In this document: piece after piece, positions 15,822 through 23,565 of the stretch
Numbering within the stretch: position 1 is the stretch's first letter
Layout of the letters: every line of letters begins with the position of its first letter
Notes under the pieces: generated by a model
Seen by the model: only the letters and a program-made list of their open reading frames with translations
Database searches by the model: none
What the model was told of the DNA's origin: nothing
DNA from: Polaromonas sp.
GTDB lineage: Bacteria; Pseudomonadota; Gammaproteobacteria; Burkholderiales; Burkholderiaceae_C
Reading direction: 5' to 3'
DNA length: 44,968 nt
Assembly (NCBI GenBank): GCA_025363315.1
Contig: JANYED010000269.1
Span: 1 to 44,968 of the forward strand
Program-made: the position numbers and the translations under genes

Positions 15822-17089
15822 GTCGCTACTTTCAATGTGTGACGGTCGGGCTGGATGATGAAAAAATACAAAGCGCCACCGGCTGCCAGCTTGAGCACGC
15901 ACGGCAGCACGCAATAGGCAATGACCAACGCCTGAAGCGCCTCCGGGTTTTGCGCACCGGGTGCGTAACCAAACAGCCCCAACAGCGGCAGCGCCAAGCC
16001 AGCGGCCAGTGCCAGGTTGAGCTTGATGGCGAAGTTCCACCAGCCAAAGTACGCGCCTTCAGCCTTGCCAGAATCGCCATTGCTTTGAATCACGCCCGCC
16101 AGCAGCGCACCTGGCAGTGCCAGGTCAGTGCCCAGTGCCACGCCCGACAGGGATGTGATGAATAAAAAGGCCGTACTTTGCCCTGCACCGACTTGCGTAG
16201 CCCAGGCAAACACGGCTATCGCCAAAGCCATGCCGCACAACCAGGCCTTGGACAAGCCAATACGTTTGACCACTGCTAGCCACAGCGGAATCGACAGCGC
16301 AGCGGTTAAAAAATAGCTACCCAAAAACAGCGGCTCCATGGAAGCCGGGGCCTGCAGACGGTCCTGGATAAAAAACAGCACCAGCGTGGCGGGCACGGCG
16401 CTGGCAATGCCGTTGAGCATGAACACCAGCAGCAGCCGCTTAAAGTTGGCGTGCTTGAAAGGCAGCCAGATGGCGCCTGGCAGCAAGGTATGGTCGACTT
16501 TGGCGACCGGCTGCACTGCACGCGTCCAGGCCAGCCAACCCATGGACAGGGCTATAAAAAAGATAACGGTTGTGGCAGGCAAACCCAGCGCCACGGGTGT
16601 GACCGATGCCAGCACCACACCAACCAGGCCCAGCGCCTCGCGCCAGGCCACGATACGGCTGCGCTCGGCCTCGTTGCCGCCCAACATCGCGCCCCATGAC
16701 TGGTGCGACACACTTAGAAAGCTGTAGGCCGCGTAAGTCACCATCAGCATCACACTGACCCACACGATCAATGCACCGGGCGTTGTGACCTGCGGGAAAA
16801 ACAGCAGCGCAAACCCGATGGCCAGCACCACCGCTGCCAACAGACCCGCCTGAAGAACTGATGCCGCTGAGCGCGCAAACAGCCGGTCGCTCAAGCGGCC
16901 CAGCAAAGGGTCAATGAACGCATCAAACAGCCGCGCGCCCAACAAAATGGCGCCCAGCGTAGCCAGTGATAGGCCGTAAGTTTTGGCGTAATAGTTCGGC
17001 AAGATCACGTAGAGCGGCAAAGCAACAAACGCCAGCGGCAAACCCAGCAAGCCATAGGCCAGGCCGTTGCGCTTGCCGAAAGCCTGCAT
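15818..17089 (-). CDS. MFS transporter (MelB/GPH-like)
   Basis: This 423-residue protein has about 12 predicted transmembrane helices. The first segment contains the GPH-type cation/sugar symporter signature region (LGARLFDAFIDPLLGRLSD). It starts 2 bp after the chalcone-isomerase-like gene and overlaps the DUF3833 start. In this cluster such a transporter may move a lipid or lysolipid rather than a sugar, but the sequence does not show the substrate. Length is typical. Confidence 0.85.
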   Translation of the reverse strand: MQAFGKRNGLAYGLLGLPLAFVALPLYVILPNYYAKTYGLSLATLGAILLGARLFDAFIDPLLGRLSDRLFARSAASVLQAGLLAAVVLAIGFALLFFPQVTTPGALIVWVSVMLMVTYAAYSFLSVSHQSWGAMLGGNEAERSRIVAWREALGLVGVVLASVTPVALGLPATTVIFFIALSMGWLAWTRAVQPVAKVDHTLLPGAIWLPFKHANFKRLLLVFMLNGIASAVPATLVLFFIQDRLQAPASMEPLFLGSYFLTAALSIPLWLAVVKRIGLSKAWLCGMALAIAVFAWATQVGAGQSTAFLFITSLSGVALGTDLALPGALLAGVIQSNGDSGKAEGAYFGWWNFAIKLNLALAAGLALPLLGLFGYAPGAQNPEALQALVIAYCVLPCVLKLAAGGALYFFIIQPDRHTLKVAT

Positions 17090-17091
17090 GC

Positions 17092-17652
17092 TTAAGCGGC
17101 CCCGGCCAGCAGCGCAGCGCGCAGCTTGGGTTCTGATGTTTTGGGCGACAACCAGATACCAAAAAACAGGCGGGCGAATTCAAGGTCACGAATTTCGCCC
17201 GACGCTTTGCCGTTAACCAGAAATTGTGCGCCTGCACCGGGCCGGTTGATACCCATGATGCGGTCACCTTTTTTGATGTCGGGTATGACTCGCAGCATGT
17301 CCGTTATCCAGGCATTGGCCTGTTCTTCGCTGATCGTTGCCGCGCGCCGCATTTCTTTGATAGAGCGCTCTGCGGTGTCCTTGCCGCTGAAGTCGCGCAG
17401 GTAGGCCAGCTCAAGTCCAAATGGCTGGGCGGCCAGGTTGTCAGGTTTAAAGCCTGGCAAAGCCCACAGCCGTGCGTCATACACCTGAAAACCCCACACA
17501 GTTAGCCGGCCTTTGCCAATCAGGCGGTTCTGCGGCAGCACTGCATTGAGTTCGGCCCGGACGTCATCTGCGCTGGGGGTGGTTTCCGCCCAGCCTGGAC
17601 GAGCCAGAGCGGCACACAGCAGGCCGGTCATCCATGTGCGCCGCGCAATCAT
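17092..17652 (-). CDS. Chalcone-isomerase-like secreted protein
   Basis: This protein of about 186 residues has a signal peptide (MIARRTWMTGLLCAALARPGWA) and a bacterial chalcone-isomerase-like (CHI_3) domain with GKGRLTVWGFQVYDARLW. The start at 17652 overlaps the methyltransferase stop as ATGA; the track's 273-residue version is out of place. Members of this fold bind fatty acids in plants, so a lipid-binding role in the periplasm is a reasonable inference in this context, but no enzyme activity is known. Confidence 0.82.
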   Translation of the reverse strand: MIARRTWMTGLLCAALARPGWAETTPSADDVRAELNAVLPQNRLIGKGRLTVWGFQVYDARLWALPGFKPDNLAAQPFGLELAYLRDFSGKDTAERSIKEMRRAATISEEQANAWITDMLRVIPDIKKGDRIMGINRPGAGAQFLVNGKASGEIRDLEFARLFFGIWLSPKTSEPKLRAALLAGAA

Positions 17653-18971
17653 GCGGGCTTTCTCAAGGTGTACTGCACGACGTCGGTGTTGGCTTCTAAA
17701 AACGCCGCTTCGCAATAGCTCAGATAAAACTCCCAGATGCGAATGAACCGTTCGTCGAACCCGAGCTGCAGCACATGCGCCTTTTGCGCTGCAAACTGTT
17801 CGTGCCACAGTTGCAGGGTGCGGGCATAGTCCTGGCCAAAAGAAAACTCGTCCACCACCTGCAACCCGGCCTTGGCGGCTTGCGCGCGGAATTCTTTCGG
17901 GCAAGGCAGACAACCACCGGGGAAGACATATTGCTGAATGAAGTCAGTCGATGTGAGGTAGCGCTCAAACAGTTCGTCAGCAATCACAATGCTTTGAATG
18001 CAGGCGAGGCCGCCGGGCTTGAGCAAACGCGCAACCGTTTGAAAATACTCGGGCCAGTATTCACGGCCCACGGCTTCGACCATTTCAATCGAGCAAATGG
18101 CGTCAAAGGGTTCGTCGGCAGTTGTTTTGCCGATGTCGCGGTAGTCCTGCAAGCGCAAATCACAAATTGGTGCCCCCACGCTTGTCGCTTCGCGTACTGC
18201 GCTGCCCCCCGAGAGGGCTGTCGCGTCTAGGGGCGGCCCGTCGCCGCGCTTCAGCACACCTTCGCGCTGCATCCGCTTGTTCGCCCATTCGAGCTGCTCT
18301 GTGCTGAGCGTCACACCCACAACATTGGCACCAAATTCCTGGGTGGCTTTTTCAGCCAGCGCGCCCCAGCCGCAGCCAATCTCGAGCACACGGTCGCCGG
18401 GCTTGACTTGCGTCATGCGCAGCGCACGCCGCACCTTGGCGTGCTGGGCGTCCTTCATCGAGGTCTCAGGCGTTTCAAAAATGGCTGATGAGTAGTTCAT
18501 CGTGCCATCCAGCCAGAGTTCATAAAACGCGTTGCCCAAGTCGTAATGCGCGTGGATGTTTTTCTGGCTGTTGGCCTTGGTGTTGCGATTGAGCAAATGC
18601 TTAATACGGTAGGCAAACCGGCCCAGCCAGGTGCCGTAAATCACGTCTTCGACTTCTTTGCGGTTGACGATGAGGACCTGCAGCAAGTCTGTCAAATGCG
18701 GTGTGGTCCAGTCGCCCGCAATATAGCTTTCAGCAAAGCCGATATCGCCTGACTTCAAGGCGGCGCTGCACACATTCCAGTTCAGCAAGTGCAAGCTGGC
18801 CTGCGGTGTTTGTCCATTGCCGAATCGCTGCACTGAACCATCTGGAAGCTTGAGCGTGAGCGTGCCATGCTTTAAGCGCAGCAGCAGCTTGAGCGTGGCG
18901 CGCGCGGCGGATGGCGCACCGGCGGGCAATGGAAAAGCGGGGTTGTTGGTGGTGGTGTTGCTGGTGGTCAT
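17649..18971 (-). CDS. Cfa-like SAM-dependent fatty-acyl methyltransferase (with repeat-B insert)
   Basis: This 440-residue methyltransferase belongs to the cyclopropane-fatty-acyl-phospholipid synthase family. The SAM-binding motif VLEIGCGWGALAEKA, then LQDYRDI, the SIEMVEAVGREYW segment and a C-terminal QQYVFPGGCLP are family landmarks. Between the SAM-loop helix and LQDYRDI there is an extra peptide of about 24 residues (residues 244-267) encoded by repeat B, absent from E. coli Cfa at this point. It is coupled by ATGA overlaps to the genes on both sides. In related clusters, Cfa-like enzymes methylate unsaturated acyl chains, sometimes leading to furan fatty acids; the actual product here is unknown. 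Confidence 0.9.
   Translation of the reverse strand: MTTSNTTTNNPAFPLPAGAPSAARATLKLLLRLKHGTLTLKLPDGSVQRFGNGQTPQASLHLLNWNVCSAALKSGDIGFAESYIAGDWTTPHLTDLLQVLIVNRKEVEDVIYGTWLGRFAYRIKHLLNRNTKANSQKNIHAHYDLGNAFYELWLDGTMNYSSAIFETPETSMKDAQHAKVRRALRMTQVKPGDRVLEIGCGWGALAEKATQEFGANVVGVTLSTEQLEWANKRMQREGVLKRGDGPPLDATALSGGSAVREATSVGAPICDLRLQDYRDIGKTTADEPFDAICSIEMVEAVGREYWPEYFQTVARLLKPGGLACIQSIVIADELFERYLTSTDFIQQYVFPGGCLPCPKEFRAQAAKAGLQVVDEFSFGQDYARTLQLWHEQFAAQKAHVLQLGFDERFIRIWEFYLSYCEAAFLEANTDVVQYTLRKPA
18171..18242 (-). repeat. Dispersed repeat B, copy 1 (in-frame inside the Cfa-like gene)
   Basis: This 72-bp segment shares CGACGGGC.GCCC, CTC.GGGGGGCA-like and GCGAAG blocks with a segment of glnE. It is read as DGPPLDATALSGGSAVREAT plus four more residues. 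By hand count, about 43 of 72 bases agree with the glnE copy without gaps, and a single-base indel near the end would improve that. Confidence 0.8.
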
Positions 18972-19726
18972 CGCGTTACAAAAATCTCAGGTGGCTTGGG
19001 TTTGGGAATAAACGGCACATGCTTGCGCCAAAGTTTGAAAGCTTGCCAATGGATGCGCAGCACCACGCCAAAGGTCATGGCCGGGTAGCGCCACAGCGCT
19101 TTGCGCAAGGCAGCATTCGTGACGGGTTCGAGCGTTCCGCTGACGCTGGTTTCTATCAGGGGGCCTGTCGCGTCGTCATAGTCAATGCGGGCCACGGTTT
19201 TTTCAATGCCGTTGTGGCTGCTGCGCATAAAGCGAAAACGGTAATTGCCTTCAAGGGTGCAAAACGGCGAGACGTGAAAAACCTTGTCAGCTGTCAGTTC
19301 ATGCCCATACTGCGGCCTGTCGAGCAGGTAGCAATGGCGTTCGCCAAAGGTGTTGTTAACCTCGACCACAATAGCGCGAAGCGTGCCATCGTCAGCATGG
19401 CAGTACCAAAAGCTGACCGGCTTGAAGGTGTAGCCGAGCACGCGCGGGTAAGTGTGCAGCCAGATTTCGCCTGTGGCATCTTCGACACCTTCGCGTCGCA
19501 ACATCTCGTCAAGCCAGGCGAGCGAATTATCACGACCGTCTCCGTGGTCACGGTCAAAAAAGCTCAGCAGTCCGCTGCGATTGTGGGCCAGCGCATGGGT
19601 CTTGCTGGCCTGCATGGCGCGCATCGGCAACATTAAAAAATAGGTGGGGTAAGCGAAGGCGTTTTTCGCAGGTTTCAACCGCGTGTGACGTACCTCCCCA
19701 AAGCCAAGAAGTGGCTGGCCGGTCAT
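18968..19726 (-). CDS. DUF1365 protein
   Basis: This 252-residue protein shows the DUF1365 pattern: GEVRHTRLKPAKNAFAYPTYFL at the N-terminus, then FFDRDHGDGRD, YPRVLGYTFKPVSFWYCH and NNTFGERHCYLL. DUF1365 genes almost always sit between an FAD oxidoreductase and a Cfa-like methyltransferase, as here, and overlap both by ATGA. The biochemical function is unproven in this organism; a role with its partners in acyl-chain modification is inferred from synteny. Confidence 0.88.
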   Translation of the reverse strand: MTGQPLLGFGEVRHTRLKPAKNAFAYPTYFLMLPMRAMQASKTHALAHNRSGLLSFFDRDHGDGRDNSLAWLDEMLRREGVEDATGEIWLHTYPRVLGYTFKPVSFWYCHADDGTLRAIVVEVNNTFGERHCYLLDRPQYGHELTADKVFHVSPFCTLEGNYRFRFMRSSHNGIEKTVARIDYDDATGPLIETSVSGTLEPVTNAALRKALWRYPAMTFGVVLRIHWQAFKLWRKHVPFIPKPKPPEIFVTR

Positions 19727-21039
19727 GCTGCAACCTCTTGACGCTTCAAGATATGTTCAGCTACTTTCAGACCAGACTTCAAACCGTCTTCGTGAAAGCC
19801 ATAGCCCGTCCAGGCACCGCAAAAGTAGGTGTTCTGCTGGCCCTGCAAAGCCGCGACTTCGCCTTGCGCCCGGATGGCTGTCAAGTCAAATACCGGATGT
19901 GCATAGTCAAATTCACCCGTGATGTGTTTACGTGCAATGTCCTTGAGTGGATTCAGTGACACAACGACGCTTTGCGTAAATGGCAGCGGTTGCAGCATGT
20001 TCAAAAGGTAATGCAAGCACACCTGTGACGATTCACGGTCTGTTTGCTGGGCGCGCTCGTAGTTCCAGGCGGCCCAGGCGATTTTGTTTTTCGGCAGCAC
20101 CGATGTGTCGGTATGCAGCACGGCGCGGTTGGGCTGGTAGCGGATGGCGCTCAAGGCGCTTTGCTCCGCTGGACTGGGCGCTTGCAGCATGGCCAATGAC
20201 TGGTCCGAGTGGGTGGCCAGCACCACTTTGTCGAACAATTCAGTCCCTACATCAGTACTGACAAGCACGCCAGCGGCATCACGCGCGATGCGTCTGACAG
20301 GGGTGTTCAAACGTTTGTCAGAAATGTTGGCGATGATTTTTTCAACATAGTGCTTGGCGCCGCCTTTGACCGTCCACCACTGCGGCCTGTTGGTGACCTG
20401 AATCAGGCCGTGGTTGTAGCAAAACCGGATCATGGTGGCGACGGGGAATTGCAGCATCTGATCGGTCGGGCAAGACCAGATGCAGCCCATCATTGGCAAA
20501 AAATACCAGTCGCGAAACTCATTAGAGAATTTTTGGTCTTTCAAAAAATCTCCCAGCGGCTGCATCATGGCCGCTTCAGCCTGGGCATTGGCGAGTGCCG
20601 TGGTGACCTTGTTGAAACGCATGATGTCTTTAAGCATGCGCAAAAAGCTGATGTTCACCAGGTTTTTTCTCTGCGCAAACACGCTGCTCAGTGACGAGCC
20701 GCTCCACTCGAGTTGCTGGCCATCCGCTTGCGGCACCTGCACTGAAAACGACATGTCTGACTTGGCGGTTTCAACCTTTAAATCGGCGAACAGTTTGATC
20801 AGGTGTGAATAGGTGCGCTCGTTAAACACCAGAAAACCCGTGTCAACCCCGTGAGTCACAGAACCAGCAGCACCGGGCAGTGTGACATCAACCGTGTGGG
20901 TGTGACCACCAAAGTAGTCAGCCGCCTCAAACAGCGTGATGGCTGCCTGGCCTTGCAGCGCATGGGCCGCCGCAAGACCGGAGATGCCGGAGCCAACGAT
21001 GGCAATACGCTGGGTTGGGGGGTGCCCGCGGGTGTTCAT
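19723..21039 (-). CDS. FAD-dependent oxidoreductase (amine-oxidase fold), first gene of the operon
   Basis: This 438-residue flavoprotein has an N-terminal dinucleotide-binding motif IVGSGISGLAAAHAL, the GFLVFNERTY substrate-side segment and a C-terminal FAD-closing motif TYFCGAWTGYGFHEDGLKSG. It belongs to the NAD/FAD-binding group found with DUF1365 and Cfa-like genes. As I recall, homologous sets lie in the sigmaE/ChrR singlet-oxygen regulon of Rhodobacter and in light-responsive clusters elsewhere. An acyl-chain desaturase or oxidase role is therefore an inference. It leads the operon after a long, structured leader and has no obvious Shine-Dalgarno. Confidence 0.87.
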   Translation of the reverse strand: MNTRGHPPTQRIAIVGSGISGLAAAHALQGQAAITLFEAADYFGGHTHTVDVTLPGAAGSVTHGVDTGFLVFNERTYSHLIKLFADLKVETAKSDMSFSVQVPQADGQQLEWSGSSLSSVFAQRKNLVNISFLRMLKDIMRFNKVTTALANAQAEAAMMQPLGDFLKDQKFSNEFRDWYFLPMMGCIWSCPTDQMLQFPVATMIRFCYNHGLIQVTNRPQWWTVKGGAKHYVEKIIANISDKRLNTPVRRIARDAAGVLVSTDVGTELFDKVVLATHSDQSLAMLQAPSPAEQSALSAIRYQPNRAVLHTDTSVLPKNKIAWAAWNYERAQQTDRESSQVCLHYLLNMLQPLPFTQSVVVSLNPLKDIARKHITGEFDYAHPVFDLTAIRAQGEVAALQGQQNTYFCGAWTGYGFHEDGLKSGLKVAEHILKRQEVAA

Positions 21040-21060
21040 CAGCGAGCAGAAGATAAAAAT

Positions 21061-21156
21061 GTTGCGAAGCGCCCCGACGCGAACAAGGGAGGGAGGGAGG
21101 AGGAGAACCGCTCCGGGATTTCATCTGAGACCCAATGGCTCAGAAGGCTTCGCAAC
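21061..21156 (-). other. Structured leader: 10-bp inverted repeat enclosing a G-tract
   Basis: GTTGCGAAGC (21061-21070) and GCTTCGCAAC (21147-21156) are perfect complements. Within the loop is a G-rich tract on the plus strand (GGGAGGGAGGGAGG, 21087-21100) and a smaller CTGAG/CTCAG stem. It sits in the predicted 5' leader of the FAD oxidoreductase operon, with the G-runs on the template strand. Confidence 0.5.
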
Positions 21157-21237
21157 AATGAAACTTGCATGCCTTTGCGAGCAACAGCAGTGAATGGTAG
21201 GAGGACAGAAGCACCGGCAAAGTTCCTCGGATGACAC

Positions 21238-21271
21238 ACGTCAAGAGGGTAAATTTTTGTGAACTTGACGT
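21238..21271. promoter_or_regulatory. Inverted repeat ACGTCAAG-N18-CTTGACGT, candidate operator
   Basis: A perfect 8-bp inverted repeat with an 18-nt AT-rich spacer lies just downstream of a predicted promoter for the FAD oxidoreductase operon. Position around +7 to +40 fits a repressor operator. The regulator is not identifiable from the window. Confidence 0.45.
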
Positions 21272-21283
21272 AAAACATAGTGC

Positions 21284-21312
21284 AGCATAAAGTAAAAATA
21301 CCGTCTAGTCAA
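21284..21312 (-). promoter_or_regulatory. Candidate sigma70 promoter for the lipid-modification operon
   Basis: On the minus strand, TTGACT and TATGCT are separated by exactly 17 bp. It would start transcription about 240 nt upstream of the FAD oxidoreductase start. Together with the two inverted repeats it accounts for the otherwise gene-free 353-bp stretch 21040-21392. Confidence 0.45.
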
Positions 21313-21392
21313 ATAATGACTGATTGGTATTTAATGAATGAAATAGGACAAGTGACGTCATGCCCAACCGTATTTTTACAAGGTCTGAAGAC

Positions 21393-21974
21393 CTATTTGC
21401 TGGCCAACTGCTTTTCAATTTCCCGCATAAAAGACTTGGCTTTAGGGTCGGTCATGGAATTGAAGCTCTCGACATTCTGGCCATTGCGGCTGATCACGTA
21501 TTTGTAGAAATTCCACTTCGGTGTTGTGCCCGTCTTGGCACTGAGCTGCTTGAAAAGCGGGCTGGCGTCTTTGCCGGTCACGCTAGTTTTGGTGAACATC
21601 GGGAACTTCACACCAAAGGTGTTTTCACAAAAATCTGCAATCTGTTTGTTGCTACCGGTTTCTTGCGAGAAGTCGTTTGACGGGAAGCCCAATACCACGA
21701 GGCCCTGGTCTTTGTATTTGGCATGTAGTGCTTCCAGGCCCTCGTACTGTGGGGTAAAACCGCAAAAGCTGGCGGTATTGACCACCACCACAACCTTGCC
21801 AGCGTATTGGCACAGCGATTGCGGCTTTTCGTCTTGCAGGCGCAGCACATTTTGCTGCAGCAAGGCCGGACAGGCAGAGTCTGCGGGCGTGGCCGCATGC
21901 GCCCACGAGACGCTAAAAAGCCCTACAGACAGAGCAGCGGATGTGAGGGAGGATTTGAGGGAAAAAGAGCGCAT
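21393..21974 (-). CDS. Exported glutathione-peroxidase family protein
   Basis: This 193-residue peroxidase has a signal peptide (cleavage likely after AHA, residue 27), so it acts in the periplasm. The catalytic Cys is C71 in VNTASFCGFTPQY, and the Trp/Asn pair is W154/N155 in KWNFYKY. The usual catalytic Gln in GFPCNQF is replaced: the motif reads GFPSNDF, with Asp at residue 101. Bacterial members normally use thioredoxin-like donors rather than glutathione. It is divergent from the ferritin-like gene and may be involved in lipid or hydrogen peroxide detoxification. Confidence 0.9.
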   Translation of the reverse strand: MRSFSLKSSLTSAALSVGLFSVSWAHAATPADSACPALLQQNVLRLQDEKPQSLCQYAGKVVVVVNTASFCGFTPQYEGLEALHAKYKDQGLVVLGFPSNDFSQETGSNKQIADFCENTFGVKFPMFTKTSVTGKDASPLFKQLSAKTGTTPKWNFYKYVISRNGQNVESFNSMTDPKAKSFMREIEKQLASK

Positions 21975-22064
21975 GATGGCCTCAATGTGTCAAAAAATGA
22001 ACGGAAAATGCCGAAGTTGTTGTGATTTATACGCCTGTTTTTAGCCATCAGATTCAAGGCGGCT

Positions 22065-22106
22065 GGCTTGCAATACCCCTTTGTGGGGCCATTTGACACA
22101 CAAGCC
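22065..22106. promoter_or_regulatory. Nested inverted repeats in the gpx/ferritin divergent region
   Basis: GGCTTG...CAAGCC encloses CCCC-TTTGT-GGGG. The 222-bp region must hold promoters for both the peroxidase and the ferritin-like gene. CAAGGCGGC also occurs twice (near 22054 and 22130). I see no convincing -35/-10 pair. Confidence 0.3.
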
Positions 22107-22196
22107 ACCTAAAATTGTGACAGCATCCAAGGCGGCAGGTCCTGCGTAATACACCAGATGCTTCAAATAATATGAAGACAGTACGAAGGAGTTCAT

Positions 22197-23078
22197 ATGC
22201 TTTATCCCGAATTGTTCAAACAGCTTGAGTCTGTCCGCTGGGACATGGACAAGGACATCCCGTGGGACAGTTTTGATGCGTCTCAGCTGTCGGATGAGCA
22301 GGCCCAGACTATCAAGATGAATGCGATTACCGAGTGGTCAGCACTGCCTGCGACTGAAATGTTTTTGCGCGACAACAAAAACGACAGCGACTTTTCAGCC
22401 TTCATGTCGATCTGGTTTTTTGAGGAACAAAAGCACTCGCTGGTGCTGATGGAATACTTGCGGCGCTTCAGGCCAGACCTGGCACCGACTGAAAAAGAGC
22501 TGCATGAAGTGCGCTTTGAATTTGAACCCGCACCGCCACTTGAAACGCTAATGCTGCATTTTTGCGGTGAAATCCGCCTGAACCATTGGTACCGCCGCGC
22601 CAGCGAATGGCATACCGAGCCGGTCATCAAGAAAATCTACACCCAACTGAGCCAGGACGAGGCGCGCCACGGCGGCGCTTACCTGCGCTACATGAAGCGG
22701 GCCATCAACAATGTGGGTAACGACGCGCGGGCGGCATTTACCAAGGTCGGTGTGCTGATGGCCAGCGCTCGTCGCACGGCCCAGGCGCTGCACCCGACCA
22801 ATTTGCATGTGAACAAAAACCTGTTCCCGCGTGACACCATTCAGTCGCGCCTGCCCAACCCCGAGTGGCTGGAGCACTGGCTGGACAAGCAAATCAATTT
22901 TGATGCGGCGTGGGAAGGCAAGGTGGTCGAGCGGATCTTGCACAACCTGAGTTTGCTCATGAACCAGAGTTTTAAAACGGTGCAGGAACTGAACCGCTAC
23001 CGAAAAGAACTGGGCCGGGAAATTGCAGGTGCCATCGCTTCAGCGCCGGCATCCGACATCAAGCCCAAGGCAGCGTGA
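22197..23078 (+). CDS. Ferritin-like diiron protein
   Basis: This 293-residue helical protein shows the pattern of a ferritin-like carboxylate-bridged diiron centre: Glu in ITEWSALPATE, EEQKH (ExxH), Glu in FCGEIRLNHWYR and DEARH (ExxRH). Such proteins include acyl-ACP desaturase-like and oxygenase-like enzymes. The substrate cannot be told from sequence. A strong GAAGGAG Shine-Dalgarno precedes the ATG. It is coupled by a GTGA overlap to rfaE2 and divergent from the exported peroxidase gene. Length and diiron motifs argue for an enzyme rather than iron storage. Confidence 0.85.
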   Translation: MLYPELFKQLESVRWDMDKDIPWDSFDASQLSDEQAQTIKMNAITEWSALPATEMFLRDNKNDSDFSAFMSIWFFEEQKHSLVLMEYLRRFRPDLAPTEKELHEVRFEFEPAPPLETLMLHFCGEIRLNHWYRRASEWHTEPVIKKIYTQLSQDEARHGGAYLRYMKRAINNVGNDARAAFTKVGVLMASARRTAQALHPTNLHVNKNLFPRDTIQSRLPNPEWLEHWLDKQINFDAAWEGKVVERILHNLSLLMNQSFKTVQELNRYRKELGREIAGAIASAPASDIKPKAA

Positions 23079-23560
23079 GCGCGTCTGGTTTTTTAAACAA
23101 GCTGGCCTCGCGTAGCGAGGCGCTGGCCTGCATCGCAGACCTGCACAAGCCTGTGGTGTTTACCAACGGCGTTTTTGATGTGCTGCACCGGGGCCATGTG
23201 ACTTACCTGGAACAGGCAAAGGCTTTGGGCGGCAGCCTGGTGGTGGCGCTGAATACCGATGCCTCAGCCAAGCGGCTGGGTAAAGGCGACGACAGGCCTC
23301 TGAATAGCGAGATGGATCGCGCATTTGTGATGGCCGCGCTCGAATCAGTCAGTCTGGTCACATGGTTTGACGAGGACACTCCTCTAGAGTTGATCAGCCA
23401 GCTGAAACCCGATGTGCTGGTCAAGGGCGGCGACTACGACATGCACAAACTGGCTGAAACGGCGGTGGTGGAAAGCTATGGCGGCAAAGCTGTGGCGATT
23501 GCGTTTGTGGACGGTTACTCGACTACCGCGCTGGTCAAGAAAATCAGAAATACGCCCTGA
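23075..23560 (+). CDS. rfaE2: D-beta-D-heptose 1-phosphate adenylyltransferase
   Basis: This 161-residue nucleotidyltransferase activates heptose-1-phosphate with ATP to ADP-heptose for LPS core synthesis. The cytidylyltransferase-like motif is FTNGVFDVLHRGHVTYLEQAK with the HxGH signature, and the C-terminal EDTPLELISQLKPDVLVKGGDY and DGYSTTALVKKI are typical. It corresponds to the C-terminal half of E. coli HldE, here a stand-alone protein. The start is GTG overlapping the ferritin-like stop. Confidence 0.94.
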   Translation: MSASGFLNKLASRSEALACIADLHKPVVFTNGVFDVLHRGHVTYLEQAKALGGSLVVALNTDASAKRLGKGDDRPLNSEMDRAFVMAALESVSLVTWFDEDTPLELISQLKPDVLVKGGDYDMHKLAETAVVESYGGKAVAIAFVDGYSTTALVKKIRNTP

Positions 23561-23565
23561 GCCGA

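Noticed and set aside
21219-21226. GGAACTT on the minus strand as an ECF sigma -35 element
   Set aside because: No matching -10 element at suitable spacing; the TTGACT/TATGCT pair is a better promoter candidate.
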